A stretch of DNA of 64,000 nt. It comes from an uncultured Eubacterium sp. (GTDB lineage Bacteria > Bacillota > Clostridia > Lachnospirales > Lachnospiraceae). Within the stretch, counting starts at the first letter, position 1. Each line of letters opens with the position of its first letter. Location: contig CAMEVC010000004.1 in the NCBI GenBank assembly GCA_945939115.1, positions 43,025-107,024 on the forward strand, given 5' to 3'. Made by a program: the position numbers and the translations under genes. The notes below the pieces were generated by a model. It made no database searches and had not been told where the DNA came from. It worked only from the letters and a program-made list of their open reading frames with translations. Below, piece by piece: positions 44,830-54,911 of this stretch.

Positions 44830-47686
44830 TAATGGTATTAAGAAAGAGTTAGAGAGAGGCGAATATAAGAATTATATAAGGATTAAGGGGGCAAGGGAGC
44901 ATAATCTCAAGGGAATCGATGTGGATATTCCAAGAGACAAGCTTGTTGTGCTTACGGGACTTTCAGGTTCAGGTAAGTCAAGTCTTGCATTTGATACTAT
45001 ATATGCTGAGGGACAGAGACGTTACATGGAATCTCTTTCTTCCTATGCAAGACAGTTCTTAGGACAGATGGAGAAACCGGATGTGGACAGCATAGAGGGA
45101 TTGTCTCCTGCCATATCTATTGACCAGAAGTCAACAAACAGGAATCCAAGGTCTACAGTGGGAACTGTTACGGAGATATATGATTATTTCAGGCTTCTCT
45201 ATGCGAGAATTGGTATTCCACACTGTCCGCAATGTGGACGGGAGATTAATAAGCAGACTGTAGACCAGATGGTTGATGTTATTATGTCACTTCCGGAGAG
45301 AACTAAGATTCAGGTACTTGCACCGGTGGTGCGAGGCCGCAAGGGTGAGCATGTGAAGCTTTTTGAACAGGCTAAGAAGAGCGGATTTGTGCGGGTTATT
45401 GTAGACGGAATTATGTATGAGCTGACAGATGGGATTAAGCTTGATAAGAATAAGAAGCATAATATTGAGATTGTAGTGGACAGACTCTCGGTGAGAGACG
45501 GAATACAGAAAAGACTTACAGATTCCATTGAGACAGCTCTCAAGCTGGCAGAAGGACTTATGACGGTTGATGTCATAGACGGAGAACCAATGAATTTCAG
45601 CCAGAGTTTTTCATGTCCTGACTGTGGTATAAGTGTTGAAGAGGTGGAACCGAGAAGCTTTTCCTTCAATAATCCATTTGGCGCCTGCCCGGATTGTTTC
45701 GGACTTGGATATACAATGAAATTTGATGTGGAGCTTCTTATTCCGGATGAGAATTTAAGCATTGATGAGGGTGCTATTGTGGGAATGGGCTGGCAGTCTT
45801 CAAAGGATGAGGGGAGTTTCAGCCGTGCCGTGCTGGATGCCCTTGCTGATGAGTATGGTTTTTCCTTAAAGACTCCTTTCAAGGATTATCCTGATAAGAT
45901 TAAGGATATAATTATCAACGGCACTAAAGGACAATCTGTGAAAGTTAAATACAAAGGACAGCGCGGAGAGGGCGTGTATGATATAGCATTTGAAGGTCTT
46001 ATCAAGAATATGGAGAGGAGATACAGAGAGACATATTCTGATAATACCAAGCAGCAGTATGAAGAGTTCATGCGTATAAGACCATGTGAATCATGCCATG
46101 GCCAGAGACTGAAACCGTCTTCACTGGCAGTAACTATTGCTGATAAGAATATATACGAGATTACTGATATGTCTATTGTAAAGCTGCAGGAGTTTCTGGA
46201 TAATTTACAACTCACAGACAGGCAGATGTTTATTGGTGCTGAGATTCTTAAGGAGATAAAAGCAAGGATTAAATTTCTTGTAGATGTAGGTCTTGATTAT
46301 CTGTCACTTTCAAGAGCTACAGGAACACTTTCCGGCGGTGAGGCACAGAGAATCAGGCTTGCAACCCAGATAGGCTCAGGTCTTGTTGGGGTTGCATATA
46401 TTCTTGATGAACCGAGTATAGGACTGCATCAGAGGGATAATGATAAGCTTCTTGGAACGCTGACACATTTAAGAGATTTGGGAAATTCGGTTATTGTGGT
46501 TGAACATGACGAGGATACTATGTTTGCAGCAGATTATATTGTGGATATAGGACCGGGTGCAGGCCGAAACGGTGGAGAGGTTGTGGCAGCAGGAACGGCT
46601 GCAGATATAATGGCGTGTAAGGATTCCCTTACAGGAGCCTATCTGTCAGGGCGAATTAAGATTCCGGTACCTTCAGAACGAAGAAAGCCAACCGGATGGA
46701 TTAAGGTAAGAGGAGCAAGGGAGAATAATCTCAAGAACATAGACGTGGATATTCCACTGGGAGTAGTAACCTGCGTTACCGGTGTTTCGGGTTCCGGAAA
46801 GAGTTCTCTCGTGAATGAAATTCTGTATAAGCATCTTGCGAAGTCTCTTAACAGGGCAAGATGTGTAGCAGGAGACCATGACGGGGTTGATGGAATAGAG
46901 CAGCTTGATAAGGTGATCAATATTGACCAGTCACCAATTGGAAGGACACCAAGATCTAATCCTGCCACATATACGGGAGTGTTTGATATGATTCGTGACC
47001 TCTTTGCCTCTACGAAGGATGCCAAGGAGCGCGGTTACACTAAGGGCAGATTCAGCTTTAATGTCAAAGGCGGAAGATGCGAGGCCTGTTCGGGAGATGG
47101 AATAATCAAAATAGAAATGCATTTTCTTCCTGACGTTTATGTGCCTTGTGAGGTGTGCGGAGGAAAGCGCTATAACAGGGAAACTCTGGAGGTAAAGTAT
47201 AAGGATAAGAGCATCTACGATGTTCTGGATATGACTATTGAAGATGCGGTGGATTTCTTTGAAAATGTGCCTGGCATACGAAGGAAAATTGAGACACTCA
47301 ACGAGGTAGGGCTTTCTTATGTTAAGCTGGGACAGCCTTCCACAGAGCTTTCCGGAGGAGAAGCACAGAGAATTAAGCTCGCCACAGAACTTTCAAAAAG
47401 AAGTACAGGAAAAACAATATATATTCTCGATGAGCCTACGACAGGACTGCATTTTGCTGATGTACACAAGCTGGTTAATATACTGCATAAGCTTGCTGAG
47501 GGAGGTAACACAGTTGTTGTTATTGAACATAATCTTGATATTATCAAGACGGCGGATTATATTATAGATATGGGACCAGAAGGAGGTGACCGTGGTGGCA
47601 CTGTCATCGCAAAGGGTACACCGGAGGAAATTGTTAAGGTAAAGAAATCTTATACCGGACAGTATGTGAAGAAGTACCTTAACTAG
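44822..47686 (+). CDS. uvrA: excinuclease ABC subunit A
   Basis: The ATG at 44822 ([20 protein letters not shown]) overlaps the uvrB stop region and follows GAAGGTAAG. The 954-residue protein has the paired ABC-ATPase layout: Walker [21 protein letters not shown] and [15 protein letters not shown], two signatures ([26 protein letters not shown]), a UvrB-binding insert, and zinc-binding cysteine clusters (CPDCG with CPDCFGLG, and CEACSGDG with [10 protein letters not shown]). It detects bulky lesions and loads UvrB. Everything expected is present. Confidence 0.97.
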   Translation: MADNGIKKELERGEYKNYIRIKGAREHNLKGIDVDIPRDKLVVLTGLSGSGKSSLAFDTIYAEGQRRYMESLSSYARQFLGQMEKPDVDSIEGLSPAISIDQKSTNRNPRSTVGTVTEIYDYFRLLYARIGIPHCPQCGREINKQTVDQMVDVIMSLPERTKIQVLAPVVRGRKGEHVKLFEQAKKSGFVRVIVDGIMYELTDGIKLDKNKKHNIEIVVDRLSVRDGIQKRLTDSIETALKLAEGLMTVDVIDGEPMNFSQSFSCPDCGISVEEVEPRSFSFNNPFGACPDCFGLGYTMKFDVELLIPDENLSIDEGAIVGMGWQSSKDEGSFSRAVLDALADEYGFSLKTPFKDYPDKIKDIIINGTKGQSVKVKYKGQRGEGVYDIAFEGLIKNMERRYRETYSDNTKQQYEEFMRIRPCESCHGQRLKPSSLAVTIADKNIYEITDMSIVKLQEFLDNLQLTDRQMFIGAEILKEIKARIKFLVDVGLDYLSLSRATGTLSGGEAQRIRLATQIGSGLVGVAYILDEPSIGLHQRDNDKLLGTLTHLRDLGNSVIVVEHDEDTMFAADYIVDIGPGAGRNGGEVVAAGTAADIMACKDSLTGAYLSGRIKIPVPSERRKPTGWIKVRGARENNLKNIDVDIPLGVVTCVTGVSGSGKSSLVNEILYKHLAKSLNRARCVAGDHDGVDGIEQLDKVINIDQSPIGRTPRSNPATYTGVFDMIRDLFASTKDAKERGYTKGRFSFNVKGGRCEACSGDGIIKIEMHFLPDVYVPCEVCGGKRYNRETLEVKYKDKSIYDVLDMTIEDAVDFFENVPGIRRKIETLNEVGLSYVKLGQPSTELSGGEAQRIKLATELSKRSTGKTIYILDEPTTGLHFADVHKLVNILHKLAEGGNTVVVIEHNLDIIKTADYIIDMGPEGGDRGGTVIAKGTPEEIVKVKKSYTGQYVKKYLN

Positions 47687-47711
47687 ATAATACATGCAAA
47701 GGATAGAATAT

Positions 47712-50700
47712 ATGGAAGATAAGAGTGGTAAGATAACAAAGGGTTTAAAGGTAATATTTTTTATAATGCTGGTAGTATCATGGATGTATTTTATTCTGGG
47801 CGAGATTTTACTGCCTACAGATATTCCTAAAGATGATGACTGTTCATCGATTTTTAATGCTGACTGGGAACAGATACGAAGCGACGGAAGCCGAGTTCCT
47901 GTAAATGTTCCTGGAAGGTGTGATGCTGAGAAGAATGAGAAGGTAATTATTACTACCACTCTTCCTGAAGATATTCCGGAAAATATGAACCTGTGTTTCA
48001 GAAGCAACAAGCAGAATATGCAGATATATGTGGATGATGAGCTGAGACAGCAGTATTCTACTGATGATGTGAGAGTATTTGGCAAGGTTACAGTATCTAT
48101 GTATGTGTTTATGAATGTTGAACCTGAGGATGCAGGGAAACAACTGACAGTGGTAACCCAGACGAATTCATCTTATACAGGTATATTCAACAATATCTAT
48201 TATGGTACTAAGACCGGAATATGGGAATATATTATCAGGAAAAACAGCGTGGAATTGCTGGTTGCGGCGGTTATGGGGCTGCTGGGTATTGTATGTATCA
48301 TCTGTAGTATAGCGCTACAGTTTTATTACAAGAAAAAGGTTTCTCTCCGATATCTTGCATTGGGAGTAATAGTTGCATCTATGTGGCTTTTTGCCAATTC
48401 AGAGTTAAGGCAGCTTATATTTCCTAATATATCCATTCTGAATGATATGGCTTTTCTTATGATATTATCTCTTGCGACACCATTTATTCTGTATCTGAAT
48501 GAAGTGCAGAACAAGAGGTATCAGAAGTATTATAATGCTGTTCTTATAATTAATTTAACTATATATATTGCATGTGTGGTTTTACATCTGCTCAATATAA
48601 GGGAACTTGCAGATAATTTTATCTATATGGCAGTGGGCAGTTTCCTGTCAATCGCCGTAATGGGAGCAGCTATATTTAATGACATCAGGACAGGTGCAAT
48701 CAAGCAGTATAAGCTTATAGCATTTGGCGTGTCTATTGCGTGTATCGCTGCTGTTTTACAGATTATATTGTATCTTCAGAGGACCATACAGTTTACCGGG
48801 GTTATTATATCAGCAGGACTGTGCATTATGCTTGCGGTTTCTGCTGCTAATACAATTGCAGAAGTTGTACGCGGCGAGAGGGAGAAACAGCGTGCAATAT
48901 CTGCAGGTGAAGCTAAAACAAGATTTCTTGCAAGCATGTCCCATGAGATTAGAACACCAATTAATGCGGTAATGGGATTGAATGAAATGATTCTGAGAGA
49001 AAGTACAGAACCAAGTATAAGAGAGTATGCAATAAAGATTCAGAATGCGAGCCGTTCTCTTCTTGAGGATATTAATGATGTCCTGGATTTATCCAAGATT
49101 GAATCAAAGAAAATGAATATTATCCCAAAAGATTATCAGCTTGATGATCTTGTTAGCTCCCTTGCAGACATGATTATTCTCAGGGCACAGAATAAAGGAC
49201 TTGAATTTAAGGTTAATCTGGATAAATCTCTGCCGTCAGTACTGTATGGAGATTTTGTCAGGATTCGTCAGATTATAACCAATCTTCTTACAAATGCCGT
49301 TAAGTATACATTAGAGGGTAGTGTAGAGTTATCTATTGGTGGAACTGTTAATGACGGTTTCCTGATTATGCATGTGTCAGTAAAAGATACAGGAATAGGG
49401 ATTAAAGAAGAAGATATTGCAAAGCTTTTTCAGGATTATGAGCGTATTGAAGAAAACAGGAATCATGAAATTGAGGGGACCGGGCTGGGAATGAGCATTA
49501 CCCAGCAGCTTCTTTCGATGATGGGGAGTGAACTTAAGGTCGAAAGTGAATATGGAGCAGGCTCAGAGTTTTCATTTGATTTGAAACAGGAGATTAAAGA
49601 TTATAACCCTGTAGGTGATATTTCTGAGAAAATGGGTAAACAGGCTACAGAATATTCTTATGTCCCTGCATTTATTGCACCAAAAGCAAGAATCCTTGTG
49701 GTCGATGATATTGAGGTTAACAGGTATGTCGTAAAGAATCTTTTAAAGCAGACCCAGATACAGGTGGTAGATGTTGACAGCGGTGCAAAGTGTCTCGAAA
49801 TTATTCAATCAGAGCATTTTGACATTATCTTTCTTGACCATAGGATGCCGCGAATGGATGGCGTTGAGACATTGAGGCGCATGAAAGAACTGAGTGATAA
49901 TAAATGTATTGGAGTTCCGGTTATAGCACTTACATCTAATGCACTGACAGGTTCAAAAGAATTCTACATAAATGCAGGTTTCAATGACTATCTTGCTAAG
50001 CCGATTAATCAGGGAAAACTTGAAAAAATGCTTCTGGAAAAACTTCCACAGGAGCTTTTGGAAGAATATAAGTCTGATAATGAAGATAATACTGTAACAA
50101 AAATCAGAACAGATGACGATATAAATGTAAATGAACTCCCGCAGATTGCCGGAATTGACTGGCAATTTGCAATGGTACATTTTAACGAAGAAAAGCTCAT
50201 GATGCAAACTCTTGAGAATATATATTATGGGCTTGAAAGTCAGGCGGACAGGCTTGATGAACTGGAGCAGAATGAATTATTTGAGGATTACCGCATACTT
50301 GTTCATGGCATTAAGGGAATAACAGCCATGGTTGGAATGACGGCAATATCAGGTGTGGCAGCGGTTCTTGAGAAGTTGGCAGGCAATTCAGAGACAGAGA
50401 AGGTTCATGTAATGAATTCATGGCTTACTGAGGAGATGCGCTCAATGAAGAAGCGTCTGGATGACATATTTGCAAAGGAAATTAAAGGCAAAGAGATAGA
50501 AGATAGCAATATTATTCTTGCATTAATGGAGATTATAAGAATTGACGCTTTAGATATGGAAATTGACGGGCTTGATGAGAAGACATCGCAGCTTATGGAA
50601 TATGAATTTCCTCCAGAAATCAGTGATGTGATTGCACAGCTTAAAGTTAATGTGACAGAACTAAATCAGGATGGTATAATCCAGTCACTGGATACATTAG

Positions 50701-50738
50701 AAGAGTATTTTAGAAAGGGAAGTGCCTATGAAGTATAA
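47712..50738 (+). CDS. hybrid sensor histidine kinase with receiver and Hpt domains
   Basis: Start at 47712 (AAAGGATAG upstream). The 1008-residue protein has an N-terminal helix (about 11-31), an extracellular sensory domain (to about 180) and a seven-helix-like membrane block (about 180-385). The kinase core follows: phospho-histidine in LASMSHEIRTPINAVMGLN (about 416), N box NLLTNAVKYTLEG, DTGIGI and GTGLGMSITQQL. A receiver domain (about 660-785) has ILVVDDIEVNRY and FLDHRMPRMDGVETLRRM. The Hpt part (about 840-940) holds YRILVHGIKGITAMVGM. A response regulator follows directly, so a full phosphorelay is encoded. Signal unknown. Confidence 0.9.
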   Translation: MEDKSGKITKGLKVIFFIMLVVSWMYFILGEILLPTDIPKDDDCSSIFNADWEQIRSDGSRVPVNVPGRCDAEKNEKVIITTTLPEDIPENMNLCFRSNKQNMQIYVDDELRQQYSTDDVRVFGKVTVSMYVFMNVEPEDAGKQLTVVTQTNSSYTGIFNNIYYGTKTGIWEYIIRKNSVELLVAAVMGLLGIVCIICSIALQFYYKKKVSLRYLALGVIVASMWLFANSELRQLIFPNISILNDMAFLMILSLATPFILYLNEVQNKRYQKYYNAVLIINLTIYIACVVLHLLNIRELADNFIYMAVGSFLSIAVMGAAIFNDIRTGAIKQYKLIAFGVSIACIAAVLQIILYLQRTIQFTGVIISAGLCIMLAVSAANTIAEVVRGEREKQRAISAGEAKTRFLASMSHEIRTPINAVMGLNEMILRESTEPSIREYAIKIQNASRSLLEDINDVLDLSKIESKKMNIIPKDYQLDDLVSSLADMIILRAQNKGLEFKVNLDKSLPSVLYGDFVRIRQIITNLLTNAVKYTLEGSVELSIGGTVNDGFLIMHVSVKDTGIGIKEEDIAKLFQDYERIEENRNHEIEGTGLGMSITQQLLSMMGSELKVESEYGAGSEFSFDLKQEIKDYNPVGDISEKMGKQATEYSYVPAFIAPKARILVVDDIEVNRYVVKNLLKQTQIQVVDVDSGAKCLEIIQSEHFDIIFLDHRMPRMDGVETLRRMKELSDNKCIGVPVIALTSNALTGSKEFYINAGFNDYLAKPINQGKLEKMLLEKLPQELLEEYKSDNEDNTVTKIRTDDDINVNELPQIAGIDWQFAMVHFNEEKLMMQTLENIYYGLESQADRLDELEQNELFEDYRILVHGIKGITAMVGMTAISGVAAVLEKLAGNSETEKVHVMNSWLTEEMRSMKKRLDDIFAKEIKGKEIEDSNIILALMEIIRIDALDMEIDGLDEKTSQLMEYEFPPEISDVIAQLKVNVTELNQDGIIQSLDTLEEYFRKGSAYEV

Positions 50739-51504
50739 TGTACTTTTAGTTGGTAAGCTGGATAATAATATCAGAAGTATACACATTATGATGAAGGAAC
50801 ACTTTGATGTTCAATTGTGTATGGGAGATGCTTCTGTTGTTGACGGTATGTTTAAACTTCTGCGCCCAAAGATGATTTTTATTAGTCTTACAGATTATGA
50901 ACAGAATTCTTATGAGATTTTGAAACTTATAGAGAAGAAGTATTCATATATTACAGTTGTAATTCTGGGTAATGAAAATGACTTTATAAGATGCAGTGAT
51001 TTTATTGATGAAGAGAAGTATACTATTATTAAGAGACCTATAAGCATTAATGAAATGATAAAGACATGTTATGAGGCTCTTGGGATAATGGATAATTATC
51101 AGGAGAGTAGTGATAAGAAGGATGATGACAGGAAATATATTCTGATGGTAGATGACAATGCTGCCCAGATTAGAACGATAAAGGGATGGCTGGAAGAAAA
51201 GTATAAGGTTCACAGTGTATTATCAGGTATTCAGGCACTTAATTCAGTTATGGAAAAGAAACCGGATCTGATTCTTCTTGATTATGAGATGCCTTTATTC
51301 AATGGCAAGCAGGTATTGGAGAAATTAAGGGAAAATAAAGATACTTCAGATATAGATGGGATTTTTCTGACGTCAGTTTCTGATAAGAAGCATATAATAG
51401 AAGTTATGGAATTAAAGCCTGCCGGATATCTGTTAAAACCTGTTGCAAGGAAAAGTATGTTGAAAGCCATTGAAGATGTGTTTAGTAATAAAGTGAGTGA
51501 GTAA
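50728..51504 (+). CDS. response regulator with pseudo-receiver and receiver domains
   Basis: Start at 50728 (GAAAGGGAAG before it), overlapping the kinase by 11 bp. The 258-residue protein has two receiver-like domains and no output domain. The first (about 1-118) lacks the acidic pair (NVLLVGKLDN) and the phosphoacceptor (MIFISLTDYE), though IIKRP keeps a lysine. The second (about 130-255) is complete: ILMVDDNAAQIRTIK, LILLDYEMPLFNGK, LTSVSD and YLLKPVARKS. It is probably the last or middle carrier of the phosphorelay from the hybrid kinase. Confidence 0.85.
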   Translation: MKYNVLLVGKLDNNIRSIHIMMKEHFDVQLCMGDASVVDGMFKLLRPKMIFISLTDYEQNSYEILKLIEKKYSYITVVILGNENDFIRCSDFIDEEKYTIIKRPISINEMIKTCYEALGIMDNYQESSDKKDDDRKYILMVDDNAAQIRTIKGWLEEKYKVHSVLSGIQALNSVMEKKPDLILLDYEMPLFNGKQVLEKLRENKDTSDIDGIFLTSVSDKKHIIEVMELKPAGYLLKPVARKSMLKAIEDVFSNKVSE

Positions 51505-51532
51505 ATAGCACCCGAAGGAAATGGTAATTGAC

Positions 51533-53110
51533 ATGATTAAAGGAATAATCTTTGATATGGATGGTGTCATGATTGACACGGAGAATCAGTCGAATCTTGG
51601 ATGGCTCTGGGCTGCGGACAGAGAAAATGTAGAAATGCCGCTGTGGCTTATTGACAGCTTCAAGGGCGCTCCGGCGAATTTAAGTAAAAGCTTTTTTGAT
51701 AATTATTATCATGGGAGCAGGGATTACTGGAAGATGAGAACCATGCGGACGGAGCACGTGCATTCGATAAGACAGACAGAGGGAGTACCGGTTAAACCGG
51801 GGCTTCAAGTGCTTCTCAATTATATTAAGAACAGAGGGCTAAAATGTGCAGTTGCAACCTCCACGCAGAAATCCAGTGCCGAAATGAGTCTTCATAATAT
51901 CGGGGCATGGGACTACCTGTCAGGCGTTGTGTATGGAGATGAGGTGGAACACGGCAAACCGGAGCCGGATATTTTCTTTAGGGCAGCAGGTTTTCTTGGA
52001 TGTGAACCATCGGAGTGTATTGTTATCGAGGACAGTATTAACGGTATTAAGGCAGGACATGCGGCTGGTATGAAGGTGATTCATGTACCGGATACTATTG
52101 AGATAAACGATGAGGTAAGGGCGATGACAGATATTGTCTGCCATTCTCTCTCAGATGTGCCTATGATAGTAGAAGCATGGAACGAAGACAGGATAGTGGA
52201 TACAGTTGAATTATATGAGAAGGCAAAGATAAACCGTGTTTATGTTGACAGAGTTCATGTGAGAAATACATTTGCAGAATATACGGACAGGTATAATCCA
52301 AAAGACCCGAAGATTAAATTAAAGATTGACCACACATACAGGGTTGCAGATTTGTGTGAAAGGATTGCCATATCGGCTGGGATGTGCGCTTATGATGTGG
52401 AGATGGCATGGCTTTCAGGGATGCTTCACGATGTGGGGCGTTTTGAACAGGTAAAGAGATTTAATACATTTTCTGATACAGATTCTGTGGACCATGCGAA
52501 ATTTGGGGCAGACCTGCTTTTCAAGGATGGACTTATTGATAGTTTTCTTAAGGGAATGATTAAATGCAGCGGATACAGACCCGGCTCTCTGGAGGACAGA
52601 TATGATGTCGATGGCACATTTGCATATGCTAAATTGAATAAATCGGACATGGAAATTTTGGAACTTGCTATTAGATGCCACAATATGTACAGGATTCCTG
52701 AGGGACTGAATTCGCGTGAGAAGGCGTTCTGTAATGTTCTGAGGGATGCAGATAAAATTGATATTATGAGAGTCAATAATGATACTCCGCTGGAGGATAT
52801 CTATAACACTACAACAGAGGAACTTAAGAATAGTGCTATATCAGAAGAAGTTATGGAATGTTTCTATGAGAAGCGATGTATTCTTAAATCTATAAGGCGT
52901 ACACCTGCGGATATTGTTGTCGGACATGTTTCATTAGCTTATGAGCTGGTCTATGATGAGAGTGTGCGCATTATGAAAGAACAGGGGTATCTTGAAAAGC
53001 TTATGGATTTCAGTTCGGATAACGAGGAGACTAATGGAAGGCTTGCCCAGATAAGAGAAAAGATGAATTCTTATATTGAGGAAAGGCTTGCAGGGAATAG
53101 GGCTAATTAG
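51533..53110 (+). CDS. HAD phosphatase fused to an HD-domain phosphohydrolase
   Basis: The 525 residues hold an N-terminal HAD hydrolase (about 1-215: GIIFDMDGVMIDTENQ, VATSTQKSSAEMSL, HGKPEPDIFFRAAGF, VIEDSINGIKAGHAAGMKVI), of the beta-phosphoglucomutase-like group, and a C-terminal HD domain (about 265-500: IDHTYRVADLCERIAI, LSGMLHDVGRFEQVKRF, VDHAKFGADLLF, RCHNMYRIPEG). The start is uncertain: an ATG at 51521 abuts AAGGAA, and 51533 begins the conserved HAD sequence. The fusion suggests processing of a phosphorylated sugar or nucleotide. The substrate is unknown. Confidence 0.82.
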   Translation: MIKGIIFDMDGVMIDTENQSNLGWLWAADRENVEMPLWLIDSFKGAPANLSKSFFDNYYHGSRDYWKMRTMRTEHVHSIRQTEGVPVKPGLQVLLNYIKNRGLKCAVATSTQKSSAEMSLHNIGAWDYLSGVVYGDEVEHGKPEPDIFFRAAGFLGCEPSECIVIEDSINGIKAGHAAGMKVIHVPDTIEINDEVRAMTDIVCHSLSDVPMIVEAWNEDRIVDTVELYEKAKINRVYVDRVHVRNTFAEYTDRYNPKDPKIKLKIDHTYRVADLCERIAISAGMCAYDVEMAWLSGMLHDVGRFEQVKRFNTFSDTDSVDHAKFGADLLFKDGLIDSFLKGMIKCSGYRPGSLEDRYDVDGTFAYAKLNKSDMEILELAIRCHNMYRIPEGLNSREKAFCNVLRDADKIDIMRVNNDTPLEDIYNTTTEELKNSAISEEVMECFYEKRCILKSIRRTPADIVVGHVSLAYELVYDESVRIMKEQGYLEKLMDFSSDNEETNGRLAQIREKMNSYIEERLAGNRAN

Positions 53111-53120
53111 GAATAGGGGC

Positions 53121-53149
53121 TTGTCTTTCATGGATGGTTTCACTATAAT
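53121..53149 (+). promoter_or_regulatory. promoter of guaA
   Basis: TTGTCT (53121-53126) and TATAAT (53144-53149) are 17 bp apart, 33 bp before the start codon. The untranslated leader is short, so no purine riboswitch is present. Confidence 0.7.
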
Positions 53150-53182
53150 GTACCTATAAATACACAAGAATGGAGATTGATC

Positions 53183-54757
53183 ATGGATCAGGAGAAAGTT
53201 ATTGTCATAGACTTCGGCGGACAGTACAACCAGTTGGTTGCGCGCCGTGTCCGTGAATGTAATGTATATTGCGAGATATATTCTTACAAGACAGATCTGG
53301 AGCAGATTAAGGCGATGAATCCTAAGGGAATCATTCTTACAGGTGGCCCTAACAGTTGTTATGAGGAAGGTGCTCCAACATGTACTAAGGAGCTTTTTGA
53401 GCTTGGTGTACCTGTACTTGGATTATGCTACGGAGCCCAGCTTATGCAGCATGTTCTCGGCGGAAGGGTTGAGAAGGCACCTGTCAGAGAGTATGGTAAG
53501 ACAGAAACATTTGTAGATGAGAGCAGTGCCTTGTTTTCTAATGTTTCAGAGAAGACAATCGTGTGGATGAGCCATTTCGACTACATCTCACAGGTTGCAC
53601 CAGGATTTAAGATTATTGCACACACATCAGACTGCCCGGTTGCAGCAGCAGAGTGTGTGGAGAAGAATTTATACGCTATACAGTTCCATCCGGAGGTGCT
53701 TCATACTCAGGAGGGTACGAAGATGCTTCACAACTTTGTCCGCGGCATATGTGGATGTGCCGGAACATGGAAGATGGATGCGTTTGTAGAGAATACTATT
53801 AAGGAGATACGCGAGAAGGTTGGTAGTGGTAAGGTTTTACTTGCTCTGTCAGGTGGTGTTGATTCATCAGTGGCTGCAGGACTGCTCTCAAGAGCAATAG
53901 GAAAGCAGCTTACATGTGTATTCGTAGACCACGGCCTTCTTCGAAAGAATGAGGGTGACGAGGTTGAGAGTGTATTCGGCCCTAACGGACAGTTCGACCT
54001 GAATTTTATAAGAGTTAATGCTCAGGACAGATATTATTCTAAGCTGGCAGGTGTTACTGAGCCGGAAGCTAAGAGAAAGATTATCGGTGAAGAGTTCATC
54101 CGCGTATTTGAGGAAGAGGCTAAGAAGATTGGTGCTGTTGATTTCCTTGCACAGGGAACCATCTATCCAGATGTTGTGGAGAGCGGACTTGGCGGTGAGT
54201 CAGCCGTAATCAAGTCACATCACAATGTAGGAGGCCTTCCTGACTATGTTGACTTCAAGGAGATTATTGAGCCGCTCCGCAACCTTTTTAAGGATGAGGT
54301 AAGAAAAGCAGGATTGGAGCTCGGGATTCCGGAAAATCTTGTGTTCCGCCAGCCATTCCCGGGTCCGGGTCTTGGAATCAGAATTATCGGAGAAGTTACA
54401 GCCGACAAGGTTCGTATTGTTCAGGATGCCGATTACATTTACCGTGAAGAGGTTGACAAGGCTGTTGAAGCGTACAAGAAGGAAAACGGAGAGGCACCTT
54501 CATGGATGCCAAACCAGTATTTCGCAGCCCTCACCAACATGCGTTCCGTTGGTGTCATGGGTGACGAGAGAACTTACGACTATGCGGTTGCGCTCAGAGC
54601 TGTTAACACAATTGATTTTATGACTGCTGAGTCAGCGCAGATACCATTCGAGGTATTGCAGACGGTCATGAGCAGGATTATCAATGAGGTGCGCGGGGTC
54701 AACAGAGTGTTCTATGATCTGACCAGCAAACCACCTGGAACGATTGAGTTTGAATAG
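53183..54757 (+). CDS. guaA: GMP synthase (glutamine-hydrolysing)
   Basis: The 524-residue enzyme amidates XMP to GMP. Glutaminase domain (about 1-195): [15 protein letters not shown], catalytic cysteine in [15 protein letters not shown], histidine and glutamate in [17 protein letters not shown] pyrophosphatase domain: [20 protein letters not shown], then [16 protein letters not shown] and [13 protein letters not shown]-terminal dimerisation ends in [13 protein letters not shown]. Start at 53183 follows TGGAGATTG. Strongly biased codons. The 3' end of guaA is a known integration hotspot, and an integrase gene lies 155 bp downstream. Confidence 0.97.
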   Translation: MDQEKVIVIDFGGQYNQLVARRVRECNVYCEIYSYKTDLEQIKAMNPKGIILTGGPNSCYEEGAPTCTKELFELGVPVLGLCYGAQLMQHVLGGRVEKAPVREYGKTETFVDESSALFSNVSEKTIVWMSHFDYISQVAPGFKIIAHTSDCPVAAAECVEKNLYAIQFHPEVLHTQEGTKMLHNFVRGICGCAGTWKMDAFVENTIKEIREKVGSGKVLLALSGGVDSSVAAGLLSRAIGKQLTCVFVDHGLLRKNEGDEVESVFGPNGQFDLNFIRVNAQDRYYSKLAGVTEPEAKRKIIGEEFIRVFEEEAKKIGAVDFLAQGTIYPDVVESGLGGESAVIKSHHNVGGLPDYVDFKEIIEPLRNLFKDEVRKAGLELGIPENLVFRQPFPGPGLGIRIIGEVTADKVRIVQDADYIYREEVDKAVEAYKKENGEAPSWMPNQYFAALTNMRSVGVMGDERTYDYAVALRAVNTIDFMTAESAQIPFEVLQTVMSRIINEVRGVNRVFYDLTSKPPGTIEFE

Positions 54758-54911
54758 TAGCCACAAGTCTTGGAATCCGCTAAACAAGCGGCTTCCAAGG
54801 CTTTTCTTTTTGCACTGCTACTATTTTGCTACTAACCGAAACTACTCTATTTCACACCGTTTTGGTGGTAATTTAATGAATGATGATTTTGCAGAGACTG
54901 TCTGCAAAATG
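54735..54911. other. presumed left boundary of an integrated island (guaA 3' end)
   Basis: The integrase converges on guaA and leaves only this stretch between the two genes. Its first bases are the guaA end (GGAACGATTGAGTTTGAATAG), the segment used as attB in guaA-targeting islands. The gap also holds the guaA terminator and a perfect palindrome ATTTTGCAGA-GACTG-TCTGCAAAAT (54886-54910) before the int stop. No second copy of the guaA end was found in the window, so the far border is probably outside it. Inference. Confidence 0.4.
54766..54812 (+). terminator. terminator after guaA
   Basis: AGTCTTGGAATCCGCT (54766-54781) pairs with AGCGGCTTCCAAGGCTT (54787 on), followed by TTTTCTTTTT. Confidence 0.85.

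Noticed and set aside
45310..45882. 190-codon minus-strand frame opposite uvrA
   Set aside because: It is antisense to a gene with intact family motifs and has serine/leucine-rich shadow composition.
47393..48085. 230-codon minus-strand frame across the uvrA/kinase junction
   Set aside because: It overlaps two well-supported genes on the opposite strand and has no ribosome site or domain.
53101..53182. Purine riboswitch before guaA
   Set aside because: The region between promoter and start codon is about 30 nt, too short for the aptamer.
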